From positions 1 to 35,428 of the forward strand of contig JAHJUB010000002.1 of NCBI GenBank assembly GCA_018829455.1: 35,428 bases of DNA, read 5' to 3'. The notes beneath the pieces were generated by a model, which had not been told where the DNA came from, made no database searches, and saw nothing but the letters and a program-made list of their open reading frames with translations. Both the position numbers and the translations under genes were made by a program. Of the stretch, positions 1 to 7,497 are shown piece by piece. Every line of letters starts with the position of its first letter. Positions within the stretch are counted from its first letter, which is position 1. Source of the stretch: Candidatus Omnitrophota bacterium. Lineage in GTDB: Bacteria > Ratteibacteria > UBA8468 > MWAK01.

Positions 1-422
1 AAAGCTTCATCCTTCTGATGCGCCGCGCTGATAAGGTCGGCGCCGTCATCCATCAGTATTTCCGGCTTTGCCTCCAGGACCGAGGAAAGATGACGGTAGT
101 AATCATCCCTTTCTTCTCCGCGAAAAGCAAAAACAGCGACGCCGTATTCCTGGGCCAGCGCCGCGGCAACGCTGTCGTTGGTGCTTAACGGGTTGGAAGC
201 GCACAAATAAACCCGGGCGCCTCCGGCCTGTAAAGTAATCGCCAGGTTTGCGGTTTCGGAGGTAACGTGCAGGCAGGCTCCGATGCGCCGGCCAGCCAAT
301 GGTTTTGTTTTTTCAAAACGCTCGCGGATGGAAAACAACACCGGCATCTCCCGGCCGGACCATTCAACGCGGCGGACGCCTTCCGACGCCAGTTTTATGT
401 CTTTAACTTCAAAATCAGGCAT
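1..422 (-). CDS. ahcY: Adenosylhomocysteinase, N-terminal part (cut by window edge)
   Basis: Hydrolyses S-adenosylhomocysteine to adenosine and homocysteine, keeping the methylation cycle running in the cytosol. About 140 codons are visible, starting MPDFEVKDIKLASEG. The substrate-binding stretch ACLHVTSETANL (near residue 50), the NPLSTND motif and the IDDGADL-like segment (here MDDGADL) followed by a His match the thermophile/archaeal-like AhcY form. The start is ATG at 420-422, preceded by a good GGAGG (427-431). The NAD-binding C-terminal part lies outside the window. It is transcribed divergently from the small basic peptide genes, from a promoter that shares its -35 region with theirs. 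Confidence 0.9.
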   Translation of the reverse strand, partial: MPDFEVKDIKLASEGVRRVEWSGREMPVLFSIRERFEKTKPLAGRRIGACLHVTSETANLAITLQAGGARVYLCASNPLSTNDSVAAALAQEYGVAVFAFRGEERDDYYRHLSSVLEAKPEILMDDGADLISAAHQKDEA

Positions 423-460
423 GATACCTCCGATGGTTAAGAAAAAATTAACTGCGATTT

Positions 461-489
461 ATTTTAACACACAAAAAAAAACTTGACAA
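461..489 (-). promoter_or_regulatory. Promoter for ahcY
   Basis: On the minus strand TTGTCA (484-489) lies 17 nt from TAAAAT (461-466), which is preceded by TGT, an extended -10. It faces ahcY, and its -35 overlaps the -35 of the plus-strand promoter within the palindrome-like TTGACAA. Confidence 0.55.
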
Positions 490-513
490 ATGTTTTGATA
501 TATGTTTTACTAT
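483..513 (+). promoter_or_regulatory. Promoter for the basic peptide genes
   Basis: A consensus TTGACA (483-488) is followed by TACTAT (508-513, 19-nt spacing) or TTTACT (506-511, 17-nt spacing). It points to the two Lys-rich peptide genes, and back-to-back with the ahcY promoter it forms a divergent pair sharing one -35 site. Confidence 0.5.
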
Positions 514-596
514 GTACCAGAAGTGAAACCTGTTTGTTGTTTTCTGGAAATAAACGCAATCATTTTTCATTTTTCAAAAAAAAGGAGGTGATACCG

Positions 597-650
597 GTGG
601 CCAAGAAAGCAAAAAAAGCAGCCAAGAAAACAGCTAAGAAGAAGAAGTAA
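597..650 (+). CDS. 17-residue Lys/Ala-rich histone H1-like peptide
   Basis: A very short reading frame encodes MAKKAKKAAKKTAKKKK, starting at GTG (597-599) six nucleotides after a near-perfect AGGAGGTGAT ribosome site (583-592) and ending at TAA. The AKKAAKKTAKK pattern is that of the unstructured tails of histone H1 and of bacterial H1-like proteins (Chlamydia Hc1/Hc2, AlgP). Nearly every residue is Lys or Ala, so nucleic-acid binding is plausible. The excellent ribosome site, the upstream promoter and a second, similar gene 80 bp downstream argue it is translated. No function is proven and no homologue can be named. Confidence 0.6.
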   Translation: MAKKAKKAAKKTAKKKK

Positions 651-730
651 AAATATTGGAAAAAGCGTTTGACGCTAAAAAACCAATTAAAAAATACAAC
701 GAGCAAAACAATAAGGGAGGTGATTTAAAA

Positions 731-802
731 GTGGCAAAAAAAGTCGTCAAAAAAACAGCCAAGAAACCGGTTAAGAAAGCGAAGAAGGGTTGTTGCAAAT
801 AG
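731..802 (+). CDS. 23-residue Lys-rich basic peptide with a Cys-Cys tail
   Basis: Second small basic peptide, beginning MAKKVVKKTAKKPVKK and ending GCCK. It starts at GTG (731-733), eight nucleotides after GGGAGGTGAT (715-724), and stops at TAG (800-802). It is a diverged sibling of the upstream 17-residue peptide (shared MAKK, KKTAKK, GTG start and strong ribosome site), so the pair looks like a tandem duplication in one transcript. The Cys-Cys near the end is unusual for an H1-like tail. Its last 32 bp overlap the 3' end of coaB on the other strand. Binding to DNA or RNA is inferred from charge only. Confidence 0.6.
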   Translation: MAKKVVKKTAKKPVKKAKKGCCK

Positions 803-1412
803 TTAGGCAGTGGTCAAAGAGAAAACGGGAGATATCCTCCTTGGAATAGTTTGACAAATCGATAACTTTTCCTTTCCGCGAAATAAACAAGGAGGCGTGT
901 CTCCCTTTTTCTTTTCCGAAGAAATTCGGGTCGTTCACCAGAATGTAATCCAACCGTTTCTCCCTCATTTTCCTTTTTCCCTCCTCAATCAGATTCCTGG
1001 TTTCCAAAGCAAAACCGATTAAAACCTGGTCCGGTCTTTTATTCTTTCCACAGACGGAAAGGATATCCGGATTGGGAAAAAGGGTCAGCTTGATTCCTTT
1101 TTTGTGTTTAATCTTGTTGCGGCGGAATCGGGGCCGCCAGTCGCTTACCGCGGCCGTCATAAAAAGGCAATCCACTTCGGGAAAAACTTGCAGAACTTTT
1201 TCTTCCATCTGCCGGGCGCTCTCCACCGGGACAAAGACCACGCCGGCCGGCGGTTCAAGCCGGGTCGGACCGCTGACCAGGATAATGTCGTGACCGCGCT
1301 TTCTGCCTTCGGCCGCCAGAAGATAGCCTAATCGTCCGGTGGCCGGATTGCTGATGAATCTGACCGGGTCAAGCCATTCCCGGGTGGGACCGGCGGTAAT
1401 TAAAATTTTCAC
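771..1412 (-). CDS. coaB: Phosphopantothenate-cysteine ligase, standalone CoaB
   Basis: Joins cysteine to 4'-phosphopantothenate in coenzyme A synthesis. The roughly 213-residue protein starts KILITAGPTREWLDPVRF and carries the NPATGRLG loop, VSGPT, the AAVSDWRP segment and IGFALET, all typical of the CoaB half of Dfp. The flavin-dependent decarboxylase half (CoaC) found in the usual bifunctional CoaBC is absent, so this is a single-domain CoaB. The start is most likely GTG at 1410-1412; an in-frame TTG at 1422-1424 is the alternative. It begins about 20 bp after ftsZ with no clear ribosome site, suggesting coupling. Its last ten or so codons overlap the basic peptide gene on the plus strand. 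Confidence 0.88.
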   Translation of the reverse strand: MKILITAGPTREWLDPVRFISNPATGRLGYLLAAEGRKRGHDIILVSGPTRLEPPAGVVFVPVESARQMEEKVLQVFPEVDCLFMTAAVSDWRPRFRRNKIKHKKGIKLTLFPNPDILSVCGKNKRPDQVLIGFALETRNLIEEGKRKMREKRLDYILVNDPNFFGKEKGRHASLFISRKGKVIDLSNYSKEDISRFLFDHCLTICNNPSSLS

Positions 1413-1435
1413 GTGAATGAACAAAACATTTTGCT

Positions 1436-2560
1436 CTAAATTTCTGTTTCTCGTTTTTTCCTGATATAGGCGGGCTCATCCTGGGCGCTGCTCGGGGTTG
1501 CAAAGATAGAAGTTTCTTCCGGCTTGTCCTCTTTTTCCCGCCGGCGCGGCTGACGCGGCAGTTGCTCTCTCTCCTTCTCTTTCTTTTCAGCCGCAGTATC
1601 AACTTTTTTTAAACCGGTGGCAATTACCGTAACCTTGATCGTGTTGCCCAACCGCTGGTCAACCACGGTTCCGCAAAATCGTTCGGCCTGAGGAGTGAGC
1701 GATTCGTAAATCGTATCCGCCACCTTCCGCACGTCAAAGATGCCTAAATTTTCACCGCCGGCGATGCTGATTAAAACACTACGCGCCGTAACCAGTTCTT
1801 CTCTCTTCAGGAATGGATTGCTGATGGCCATACGGGCTGCTTCTTCCGGGCGGTTAGGTCCTTCTTCGGCGGAACCGGTCCCCATCAAACCGTCGCCGCC
1901 GTCCTCCACAATCTTGCGCAGGTCAGCGAAATCAAGGTTCATGATGCCCGGCTGGGTGATGAGGTCGGAAATAGAAGCCACTCCCTGGTAAAGGATTTCG
2001 TCCACCATGGCGAAAGCGGAGATCAGGGACGTGTCCGGAGACGCAACTTCAAATATTTTTTCGTTGGAAACCGTAATCAGGGTATCAAGGTGCTTGCGTA
2101 ATTCGGCCAGTCCTGCGTGGGCGATATCCATCCGGAGATTACCCTCAAAAGCAAAAGGCAGGGTGACAAAACCGATTACAATGGCGCCGTTGTCTTTGGC
2201 GATTTTGGCAACCACCGGTCCGGCCCCGGTGCCGGTGCCGCCGCCGAGGCCGCAGGTTAAAAAGACAACCTTGGCCCCTTTTAAGAGTTCGGAAATCTGC
2301 GCCCGGTCCTCATTTGCGGCAAACTTTCCCATTTCCGGATTAGCGCCGGTGCCCAGACCTTCCGTCAACCGTCGGCCGATCTGGAGTTTAATCGGAACGG
2401 CCGCCGCAAATAACGCCTGGCTGTCGGTATTAATCGCTACCAGGTCAACGCCGGAAAGACGTTCCACCATCCGGCTGACCGCATTACCGCCGGCGCCGCC
2501 GACACCCACTACCTTAATCTTAACTCCGGCGCTGCTTTCTTCGGGTTTAATTTTTAACAT
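1436..2560 (-). CDS. ftsZ: Cell division GTPase FtsZ
   Basis: Tubulin-like GTPase that polymerises into the division ring. It has 374 residues from ATG 2558-2560, preceded by AGAGGCGGG. Seen are the N-terminal VVGVGGAGGNAV nucleotide loop (17-28), the tubulin signature GGGTGTG (106-112), the T7 loop NLDFADLRKIV, a Lys/Glu-rich flexible linker, and a C-terminal peptide containing EPAYIRKK, the site that normally binds FtsA/ZipA. Length is normal. It follows ftsA, from which it is separated by a REP hairpin pair, and precedes coaB. Confidence 0.97.
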   Translation of the reverse strand: MLKIKPEESSAGVKIKVVGVGGAGGNAVSRMVERLSGVDLVAINTDSQALFAAAVPIKLQIGRRLTEGLGTGANPEMGKFAANEDRAQISELLKGAKVVFLTCGLGGGTGTGAGPVVAKIAKDNGAIVIGFVTLPFAFEGNLRMDIAHAGLAELRKHLDTLITVSNEKIFEVASPDTSLISAFAMVDEILYQGVASISDLITQPGIMNLDFADLRKIVEDGGDGLMGTGSAEEGPNRPEEAARMAISNPFLKREELVTARSVLISIAGGENLGIFDVRKVADTIYESLTPQAERFCGTVVDQRLGNTIKVTVIATGLKKVDTAAEKKEKEREQLPRQPRRREKEDKPEETSIFATPSSAQDEPAYIRKKRETEI

Positions 2561-2583
2561 ATTCCCGCCTCTTTTAATAAATT

Positions 2584-2638
2584 GTAGGGGCGGGGTTACA
2601 TCCCCGCCCACGGGAGGGGACATAAGCCCCTCCCCTAC
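2584..2638. repeat. Double REP hairpin, GTAG...CTAC (ftsA-ftsZ gap)
   Basis: Bounded by GTAG and CTAC. Two stems: GGGCGGGG with CCCCGCCC, then GGGAGGGG with CCCCTCCC. It fills most of the gap between the ftsA stop and ftsZ start. Confidence 0.85.
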
Positions 2639-2666
2639 ACAAGATTACAGATGACAGGCGAATCGG

Positions 2667-3884
2667 TTAGAACAACTCGTCCCAAAAACGTCTGGCCTTA
2701 CTCACTGCTTTTTTAATAACTGACTTCCGGGGAGAATTCTGACTCTTATCTGTCTGATTTTCCACAGAAGCCTGCACCACACCTAACACCGCATTATAGG
2801 CCGGATTTTTCAAAACTTTTTCCCATCCGTGAAACCGATGAGCGGTCCCGATTCGAACCGGCATCTCCAGTTCCGTTTCCAAAAATTCCGGCAAACCCGG
2901 TAAAAGAGCGCCGCCTCCGCCCAAAACCAGACCCGCGGTAAACGCCGGACGGTATTTCAGAAAAATTGACCGAAAAGGAATCAACATATCTTTTAATTCT
3001 GCCTCGATAATCTCGGCTACCTCGCGGCGGTTGGTTGTTTGTTTGGATTCCCCCTGGACATTAGAGAGCGATAATTCCCGGGGTTCCACATCCAGCAGAC
3101 AGGAACCGTATTCCTTCTTGATTCTTTCCGACTCAATGGAGGTGGTTTTGAGACAAACAGCGAGGGCATAGTTAATCCGGTCGCCCCCGCGGCCCAGGAC
3201 TTCAATCTCCCGCAGGGTAGGTTCAAAAATCAAAAGAGTGGAAGCGCTTCGTCCAAAATCAAAATAAGCCACCCCGGATTCCAGTTCCTCCGGAGTAAGA
3301 ACCGCGTCGGCCGCCACCAACGGCGCAAAAAAGATTGACCTGGTTTCCAGATGTACTTCTTCCAAGCAACGCTTCAGGTCTTTAACCCGCTTAGCAGCAG
3401 CCGTCACCGTAAAGAGGCCGACACCGAGACGTTCACCGGACATTCCCACCGGATCCTTTATCTGCCGACGGTCATCCAACAGATACTCTTGAACTATGGT
3501 ATGAACAATTTCATATTCGGAAGAGGCGCCGGGAAAAGCTTTCTTAACTACTTCCTGCCGGTCAGTTTCCATCACCTCACCCTGGCGATTCCTGATTTCC
3601 AGAGACCCCTGTCTTTTGTCAACGCGGAAATAATCTCCAAAAAGACACAGGTTTACGGAACGGATCGCTTTACCGGATAAGGACTCCGCTTCCATCACGG
3701 CCTTTTCCACCGTAGCGCTCAATTCTGGAATGCTGGTAACCGCGCCGTTTTTCAACCCCACCGTGGGAACAGTGGCAAACCCCAAAACTTCAAAACCGGC
3801 GCCGCGGGGAGTCGCCACGACAACCGATGTTTTATCCGAACCGATTTCAACGCCGGCCAAAAAATCGTTTCCGTTTGTTGCCAT
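2667..3884 (-). CDS. ftsA: Cell division protein FtsA (actin-like)
   Basis: Actin-fold protein that tethers FtsZ to the membrane. The 405 residues show the FtsA-specific 1C region (QEYLLDDRRQIKDPVGMSG, RLGVGLFTVTAA), the SERIKKEYG segment, the GGGGALLPGLPEF adenosine motif, and a C-terminal amphipathic helix (IKKAVSKARRFWDELF) that should insert in the membrane. The second phosphate motif, usually DIGGGTTD, reads YFDFGRSAST, and the first reads GVEIGSDKTS, so nucleotide binding may be weakened. The ATG at 3882-3884 lacks a ribosome site and sits 8 nt after a REP hairpin. It is placed between ftsQ and ftsZ as usual. Confidence 0.93.
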   Translation of the reverse strand: MATNGNDFLAGVEIGSDKTSVVVATPRGAGFEVLGFATVPTVGLKNGAVTSIPELSATVEKAVMEAESLSGKAIRSVNLCLFGDYFRVDKRQGSLEIRNRQGEVMETDRQEVVKKAFPGASSEYEIVHTIVQEYLLDDRRQIKDPVGMSGERLGVGLFTVTAAAKRVKDLKRCLEEVHLETRSIFFAPLVAADAVLTPEELESGVAYFDFGRSASTLLIFEPTLREIEVLGRGGDRINYALAVCLKTTSIESERIKKEYGSCLLDVEPRELSLSNVQGESKQTTNRREVAEIIEAELKDMLIPFRSIFLKYRPAFTAGLVLGGGGALLPGLPEFLETELEMPVRIGTAHRFHGWEKVLKNPAYNAVLGVVQASVENQTDKSQNSPRKSVIKKAVSKARRFWDELF

Positions 3885-3892
3885 AGGATTTT

Positions 3893-3942
3893 GTAGGGGT
3901 CGGATTCATCCGACCCGCGGGCGCCATAAATGGCGCCCCTAC
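3893..3942. repeat. Double REP hairpin (ftsQ-ftsA gap); supplies the ftsQ stop
   Basis: GTAG...CTAC element with stems GGTCGGAT/ATCCGACC and GGCGCCAT/ATGGCGCC. On the coding strand its GTAG foot (3942-3939) contains the TAG stop of ftsQ. The element plus 8 nt is the whole gap to ftsA. Confidence 0.85.
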
Positions 3943-4682
3943 GTTTTTTCTACATTTACTTCCGGTGCCGGCAAAAAGACCGGGTCATCAAAACGCAGGT
4001 CAAGATACTTATATCTTAAACCTTTCTGTTGAAATTCAGCAAGTAACTGACGAAAAACAGATAGTTTTTCTGCGAGAGACTCCCTCGGCAAATAAATCGT
4101 CTCACCGGTATTAAGGGCAAGGGTCAGGAAACCGGGCGAAAATGCCACCGATTGCAGAGAAACCAAAGACCGGCAATGGTCAAAAACAGAGACAGCCGGC
4201 AAGATTGAACCGGGTAAATCAGCAAGCGTTAAACCGTAAATCTCCAACGCCGGTTTATCGGAGCATCTTTCCTCCGGAACAATCATCCCATCCCTGGTTA
4301 CTAAAAAACGCCTGGTCGGCAGCACAAGATACGCAAAAGGAGCCCGCGGGATGACCGAAATATGCAGAACGTCGGGGAAAGTGCGGTGAACGGTTACCCC
4401 GGCAACCCAGGGGTCACGCCTGGCCCGGGCGGCTATCTCCGACAGGGAAACCGTGAATATGTTCCGACCGCAAAAAGATGAAAGGTCAAGGTTTGGGGCG
4501 TCCACCGTAACTTTTTTAATTTTGAAGAGCGGGCTGTAAAAAATACTCATAGACACTAAATAGACGATATAAACAAGCGCTGGAATTGCGGCCCCAAAAA
4601 CCAGAAAAGGCCAGGAACATTTCCAGTGATTTTCCTGTTTTGTGCGTCTGCTTTTAAATTTTTGCGCGCTTCTTTTTTTCAT
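3939..4682 (-). CDS. ftsQ: Cell division protein FtsQ/DivIB
   Basis: Bitopic membrane protein that links early and late division proteins through FtsB/FtsL. Of 247 residues, a basic cytoplasmic N-terminus (KKRSAQKFKSRRTK) is followed by one membrane segment near residues 27-50. A POTRA domain comes next (FKIKKVTVDAPN through VTVHRTFPDVLHISVIPR), then the FtsQ beta domain. Length and layout are normal. The ATG at 4680-4682 has no evident ribosome site. The TAG stop is formed by the foot of the downstream REP hairpin. Confidence 0.9.
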   Translation of the reverse strand: MKKRSAQKFKSRRTKQENHWKCSWPFLVFGAAIPALVYIVYLVSMSIFYSPLFKIKKVTVDAPNLDLSSFCGRNIFTVSLSEIAARARRDPWVAGVTVHRTFPDVLHISVIPRAPFAYLVLPTRRFLVTRDGMIVPEERCSDKPALEIYGLTLADLPGSILPAVSVFDHCRSLVSLQSVAFSPGFLTLALNTGETIYLPRESLAEKLSVFRQLLAEFQQKGLRYKYLDLRFDDPVFLPAPEVNVEKT

Positions 4683-4708
4683 ATCAAAAAATTATTGGGC
4701 TGTTAAAT

Positions 4709-4800
4709 GTAGGGGCGGGGACTTACCCCCCTGACAAGGGGGGCAAGGGGGGTTTACATCCCCGCCGCCCGCGGTTTGACAGGCGAGACGCCTGTCCTAC
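4709..4800. repeat. REP cluster with a nested palindrome (ddl-ftsQ gap)
   Basis: A GTAG-footed GGCGGGG/CCCCGCC hairpin has its loop interrupted by a C6...G6 GC-rich palindrome (about 4726-4752). A second hairpin, ACAGGCG/CGCCTGT, ends in CTAC (4797-4800); on the coding strand this is the GTAG whose TAG is the ddl stop. Confidence 0.8.
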
Positions 4801-5681
4801 TGTCTTTCTCGGGCCAATTCCACTAACTGTCTGGTTAATTCTCCGAAGGAAATACCGGCTGCGGCCGCCGCCTCCGGAAAGAGACTGGTTGCGGTGAAAC
4901 CCGGTATCGTATTAACATCCAAAAGATAAGGGTTTCCTTTTTGGTCAATGATAACCTCGCTGCGCGAAAGACCGCGGCATCCCAATAACCGGTGCGCGGC
5001 AAGCACCACTTCACCCGCCCGGTTTACCCATTTCCGCGGAAGTTCCGGCGGTATCAGATGCTTACTTCCGCCCGGCGCGTATTTTGCCTGGTAATCATAG
5101 AAACCGCTGGCCGGCACAATCTGAATGGCCGGCAGTATCCGGGGGTTTTCATTACCCAGGATGCCGATGGTAATTTCAATTCCGGGAATGAACTTTTCCA
5201 TCAGAATCCTCGCGTCGTATTTTCGGGCAAGGTCAAGAGCAGCCGTCAGGCCGGCTTTCTTTTTGACGATGGAAATTCCCAGCGTGGAACCGCCGTGAAC
5301 CGGCTTGACAACTAACGGAAGGTCTCGCGGCAGACAGACCGGCGGAACCAATAATCCGGCCGAGACGAAGAGTTGCTTGGAAAGAATTTTGTCCATAGCC
5401 AGGGCGCTGGCCAATATCCCGCTCCCGGTATAAGGCAATCCGATAGTCTCCAGAAATCCCTGAATCGTTCCGTCCTCTCCCTTACCGCCGTGCAAAGCAA
5501 TGAAAACAGCATATACATTCTTCACACCCAACAATTTTCCGGGAAAATCCGGTTTAATCGGGTCTAAAACCTTTACGACGAAGCCGGCTTCTTTCAGGGC
5601 TCGGGCCACACCAATCCCGCTGTGAAGAGAAACCTCCCTTTCCGGAGAATCTCCACCGGCCAATACCACCACGGTTTTCAT
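4797..5681 (-). CDS. ddl: D-alanine--D-alanine ligase
   Basis: ATP-grasp enzyme making D-Ala-D-Ala for the peptidoglycan stem peptide. The 294 residues include the substrate loop GGDSPEREVSLHSG near the N-terminus, GKGEDGTIQGFLE, the ATP-binding VVKPVHGGSTLGISIVK, and the metal-binding EVIIDQKGNPYLLDVNTIPG. Slightly short but complete for a DdlB-type enzyme. The ATG overlaps the murB stop (ATGA), so the two are translationally coupled. The TAG stop lies in a REP foot. Confidence 0.95.
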   Translation of the reverse strand: MKTVVVLAGGDSPEREVSLHSGIGVARALKEAGFVVKVLDPIKPDFPGKLLGVKNVYAVFIALHGGKGEDGTIQGFLETIGLPYTGSGILASALAMDKILSKQLFVSAGLLVPPVCLPRDLPLVVKPVHGGSTLGISIVKKKAGLTAALDLARKYDARILMEKFIPGIEITIGILGNENPRILPAIQIVPASGFYDYQAKYAPGGSKHLIPPELPRKWVNRAGEVVLAAHRLLGCRGLSRSEVIIDQKGNPYLLDVNTIPGFTATSLFPEAAAAAGISFGELTRQLVELARERQ

Positions 5682-6532
5682 ATAATTTTTATTTCCAGTT
5701 CCAGATTAACGCTAAATTTATCGTAGACCGCTTCCCGTATCTTTGCGATTAAACCCAGCACGTCAGCAGCGGTGGCATTATCAACGTTGAGGATGAAATT
5801 GGCGTGCTTATCCGAAACGACCGCGCCTCCCTGGCGCCACCCCTTACAGCCGGCCGACTCAATCAGGCGCCCGGCCGCTTCACCGATTGGATTCTTGAAT
5901 ATGGAACCGGCGGATGGATACCCTCCGGGCTGGCTGTTGTTTCGCCCGGAAATATGAGCGTTAATTTTCTGTTTGATTTCATCGTTCCGCTCAACCGGTT
6001 TCGCCTCCAGGCTTGCGGAAACAATAAACGGAAAACGGGCCAAATTGGAAGAGCGGTAGGAAAAAGATGCTTCCGCCGCGATTAGTTCTACTTCCTCCAG
6101 ATTTTCATCCAGCGCTTTTATCCCGGCGACCACTTCAGAAACAGACCTTTCTTTAATTCCGGTATTCATGAGTAAAACGCCGCCGAGTGACCCGGGAATT
6201 CCGGCCAGAAATTCCAGTCCGGCCAGGTTATATTTTACCCCAAATTTTAGTATTTGCGAAACAAGAGCGCCGCTTTCCGCCAGAACATACTTATCGGTCC
6301 GCGAAATCCGGTTAAGCCGCCGGGTGGAAATAACGATACCATCAAAACCTTCATCCCGGACCAGAAGATTACTGCCGGCGCCCAGGATAAAAAATGGTTG
6401 GCTTTTCTCCCTCGCCTGACCGATTAGTTCTTTTACCTCGTAGAGGTTCTCCGGTTCCGCAAAAAGAGCGGCCCTGCCTCCAATCTTAAAAGTGGTGTGG
6501 CCGGCTAAAGGTTCGTTGGGTTTGATTAGCAT
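5678..6532 (-). CDS. murB: UDP-N-acetylenolpyruvoylglucosamine reductase MurB
   Basis: FAD/NADPH enzyme that reduces UDP-GlcNAc-enolpyruvate to UDP-MurNAc, the second committed peptidoglycan step. The 284 residues start MLIKPNEPLAGHTTFKIGG. FAD-binding segments LGAGSNLLVRDEGFDG and GIPGSLGG are present, along with SYRSSNLARFP, the catalytic-Ser motif SAGSIFKNP and KHANFILN. The start is taken as ATG 6530-6532; an in-frame TTG at 6548-6550 is possible, and neither has a good ribosome site. murC, the usual upstream neighbour in dcw clusters, is absent. Confidence 0.95.
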   Translation of the reverse strand: MLIKPNEPLAGHTTFKIGGRAALFAEPENLYEVKELIGQAREKSQPFFILGAGSNLLVRDEGFDGIVISTRRLNRISRTDKYVLAESGALVSQILKFGVKYNLAGLEFLAGIPGSLGGVLLMNTGIKERSVSEVVAGIKALDENLEEVELIAAEASFSYRSSNLARFPFIVSASLEAKPVERNDEIKQKINAHISGRNNSQPGGYPSAGSIFKNPIGEAAGRLIESAGCKGWRQGGAVVSDKHANFILNVDNATAADVLGLIAKIREAVYDKFSVNLELEIKII

Positions 6533-6564
6533 AGTGAAAAATAGACACAAAGTTTATCAAGACA

Positions 6565-6735
6565 AATGGGACGCAGATGTACGCAGAAACAACAGGATAA
6601 CGCTAAATGATTATTCTTTTGTAGTCGCCAACCTTGGTTGGCTCTTTTAAAACGCCGAGCAAGCTCGGCAACTACTATAAAGTAATCTTTAATCTGTATC
6701 TGCGATTATCTGCGGTAATCTGCGTCCAGATGAAT
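6565..6735. repeat. Composite intergenic repeat: CGCAGAT repeats flanking a GTAG hairpin pair
   Basis: The murB-truA gap holds two copies of an ACGCAGAT-type repeat (about 6570-6587) and three inverted ATCTGCG-type copies (about 6696-6728). They flank a GTAG...CTAC double hairpin at 6621-6675 (stems GCCAACC/GGTTGGC and GCCGAGC/GCTCGGC). Confidence 0.7.
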
Positions 6736-6741
6736 TGTGCC

Positions 6742-7497
6742 TTAATACTTTACCCACAGCAGGGTAAGGCCGTGGGCCGGCATGGTCTTTCCGGCTTTTC
6801 TCCGGTCGCCTGATTTTAAGATTTCCCGAACCGCCTCCGGCTTGATTTTACCCCGCCCGACTTCCAGAAGCGTACCGACGATATTGCGGACCATCTTATA
6901 GAGAAATCCGCTGCCTATGACGGTAATGCCAACCAGTCCAACCGCCTGGAAGAGGTCCGAAGGCTCCTCCCTTACCGTCAAATTATAAACAGTTCGCACC
7001 GGGTCCTTAACTTTCCGGCCGCTGGCCTGAAAAGCGGTAAAATCGTGCCGGCCAACCAGGTACGCGGCTGCCTGCCGCATCTTTGTCAGGTTCAATTTTT
7101 CCGGGAAGAAATAGGCGTAGGGTGAAAGAAGAGGGTTTGCCGCGCTCGTGTTTTGAACCAGATAACGATAGGCCTTCTTTTTCGCCTGAAACTGGGGGTG
7201 AAAATCATCAGACACTTTCCGGACGGAAAGAACCCGAACGCTGTCGGGCAGAAGCCCGTTCAATCCCTGTCTTATGTTTTCGGCGGAACGGTTGACACCC
7301 GTTCGAAACGCCACTACCTGGCCCAAACTATGCACGCCGGCATCAGTGCGGCCGGAAGCGATGACCCCGGTCTTCTCGCACAATATGCGCGCCAGGGCCT
7401 CTTCCACGGTTTCCTGCAGTCCATTACCGTTGCTCTGTTTTTGCCACCCGCAGAAATCGGCGCCCCGGTAAGAAATAATTAGTTTAAATACTGCCAC
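6742..7497 (-). CDS. truA: tRNA pseudouridine synthase A
   Basis: Converts uridines 38-40 of the tRNA anticodon arm to pseudouridine. The 251 residues begin AVFKLIISYRGADFCGWQ; the catalytic Asp lies in SGRTDAGVHSLGQV, followed by FHPQFQAKKKAYRY, YLVGRHDFTAF and the C-terminal GSGFLYKMVRNIVGTLLEVG. The likely start is GTG 7495-7497, which overlaps the end of asd by 14 bp and indicates coupling. Confidence 0.93.
   Translation of the reverse strand: MAVFKLIISYRGADFCGWQKQSNGNGLQETVEEALARILCEKTGVIASGRTDAGVHSLGQVVAFRTGVNRSAENIRQGLNGLLPDSVRVLSVRKVSDDFHPQFQAKKKAYRYLVQNTSAANPLLSPYAYFFPEKLNLTKMRQAAAYLVGRHDFTAFQASGRKVKDPVRTVYNLTVREEPSDLFQAVGLVGITVIGSGFLYKMVRNIVGTLLEVGRGKIKPEAVREILKSGDRRKAGKTMPAHGLTLLWVKY

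Noticed and set aside
2007..2654. 215-codon plus-strand frame opposite ftsZ
   Set aside because: Low-complexity Pro/Ser/Arg-rich product, antisense to a clear FtsZ gene, explained by GC-rich codon bias.
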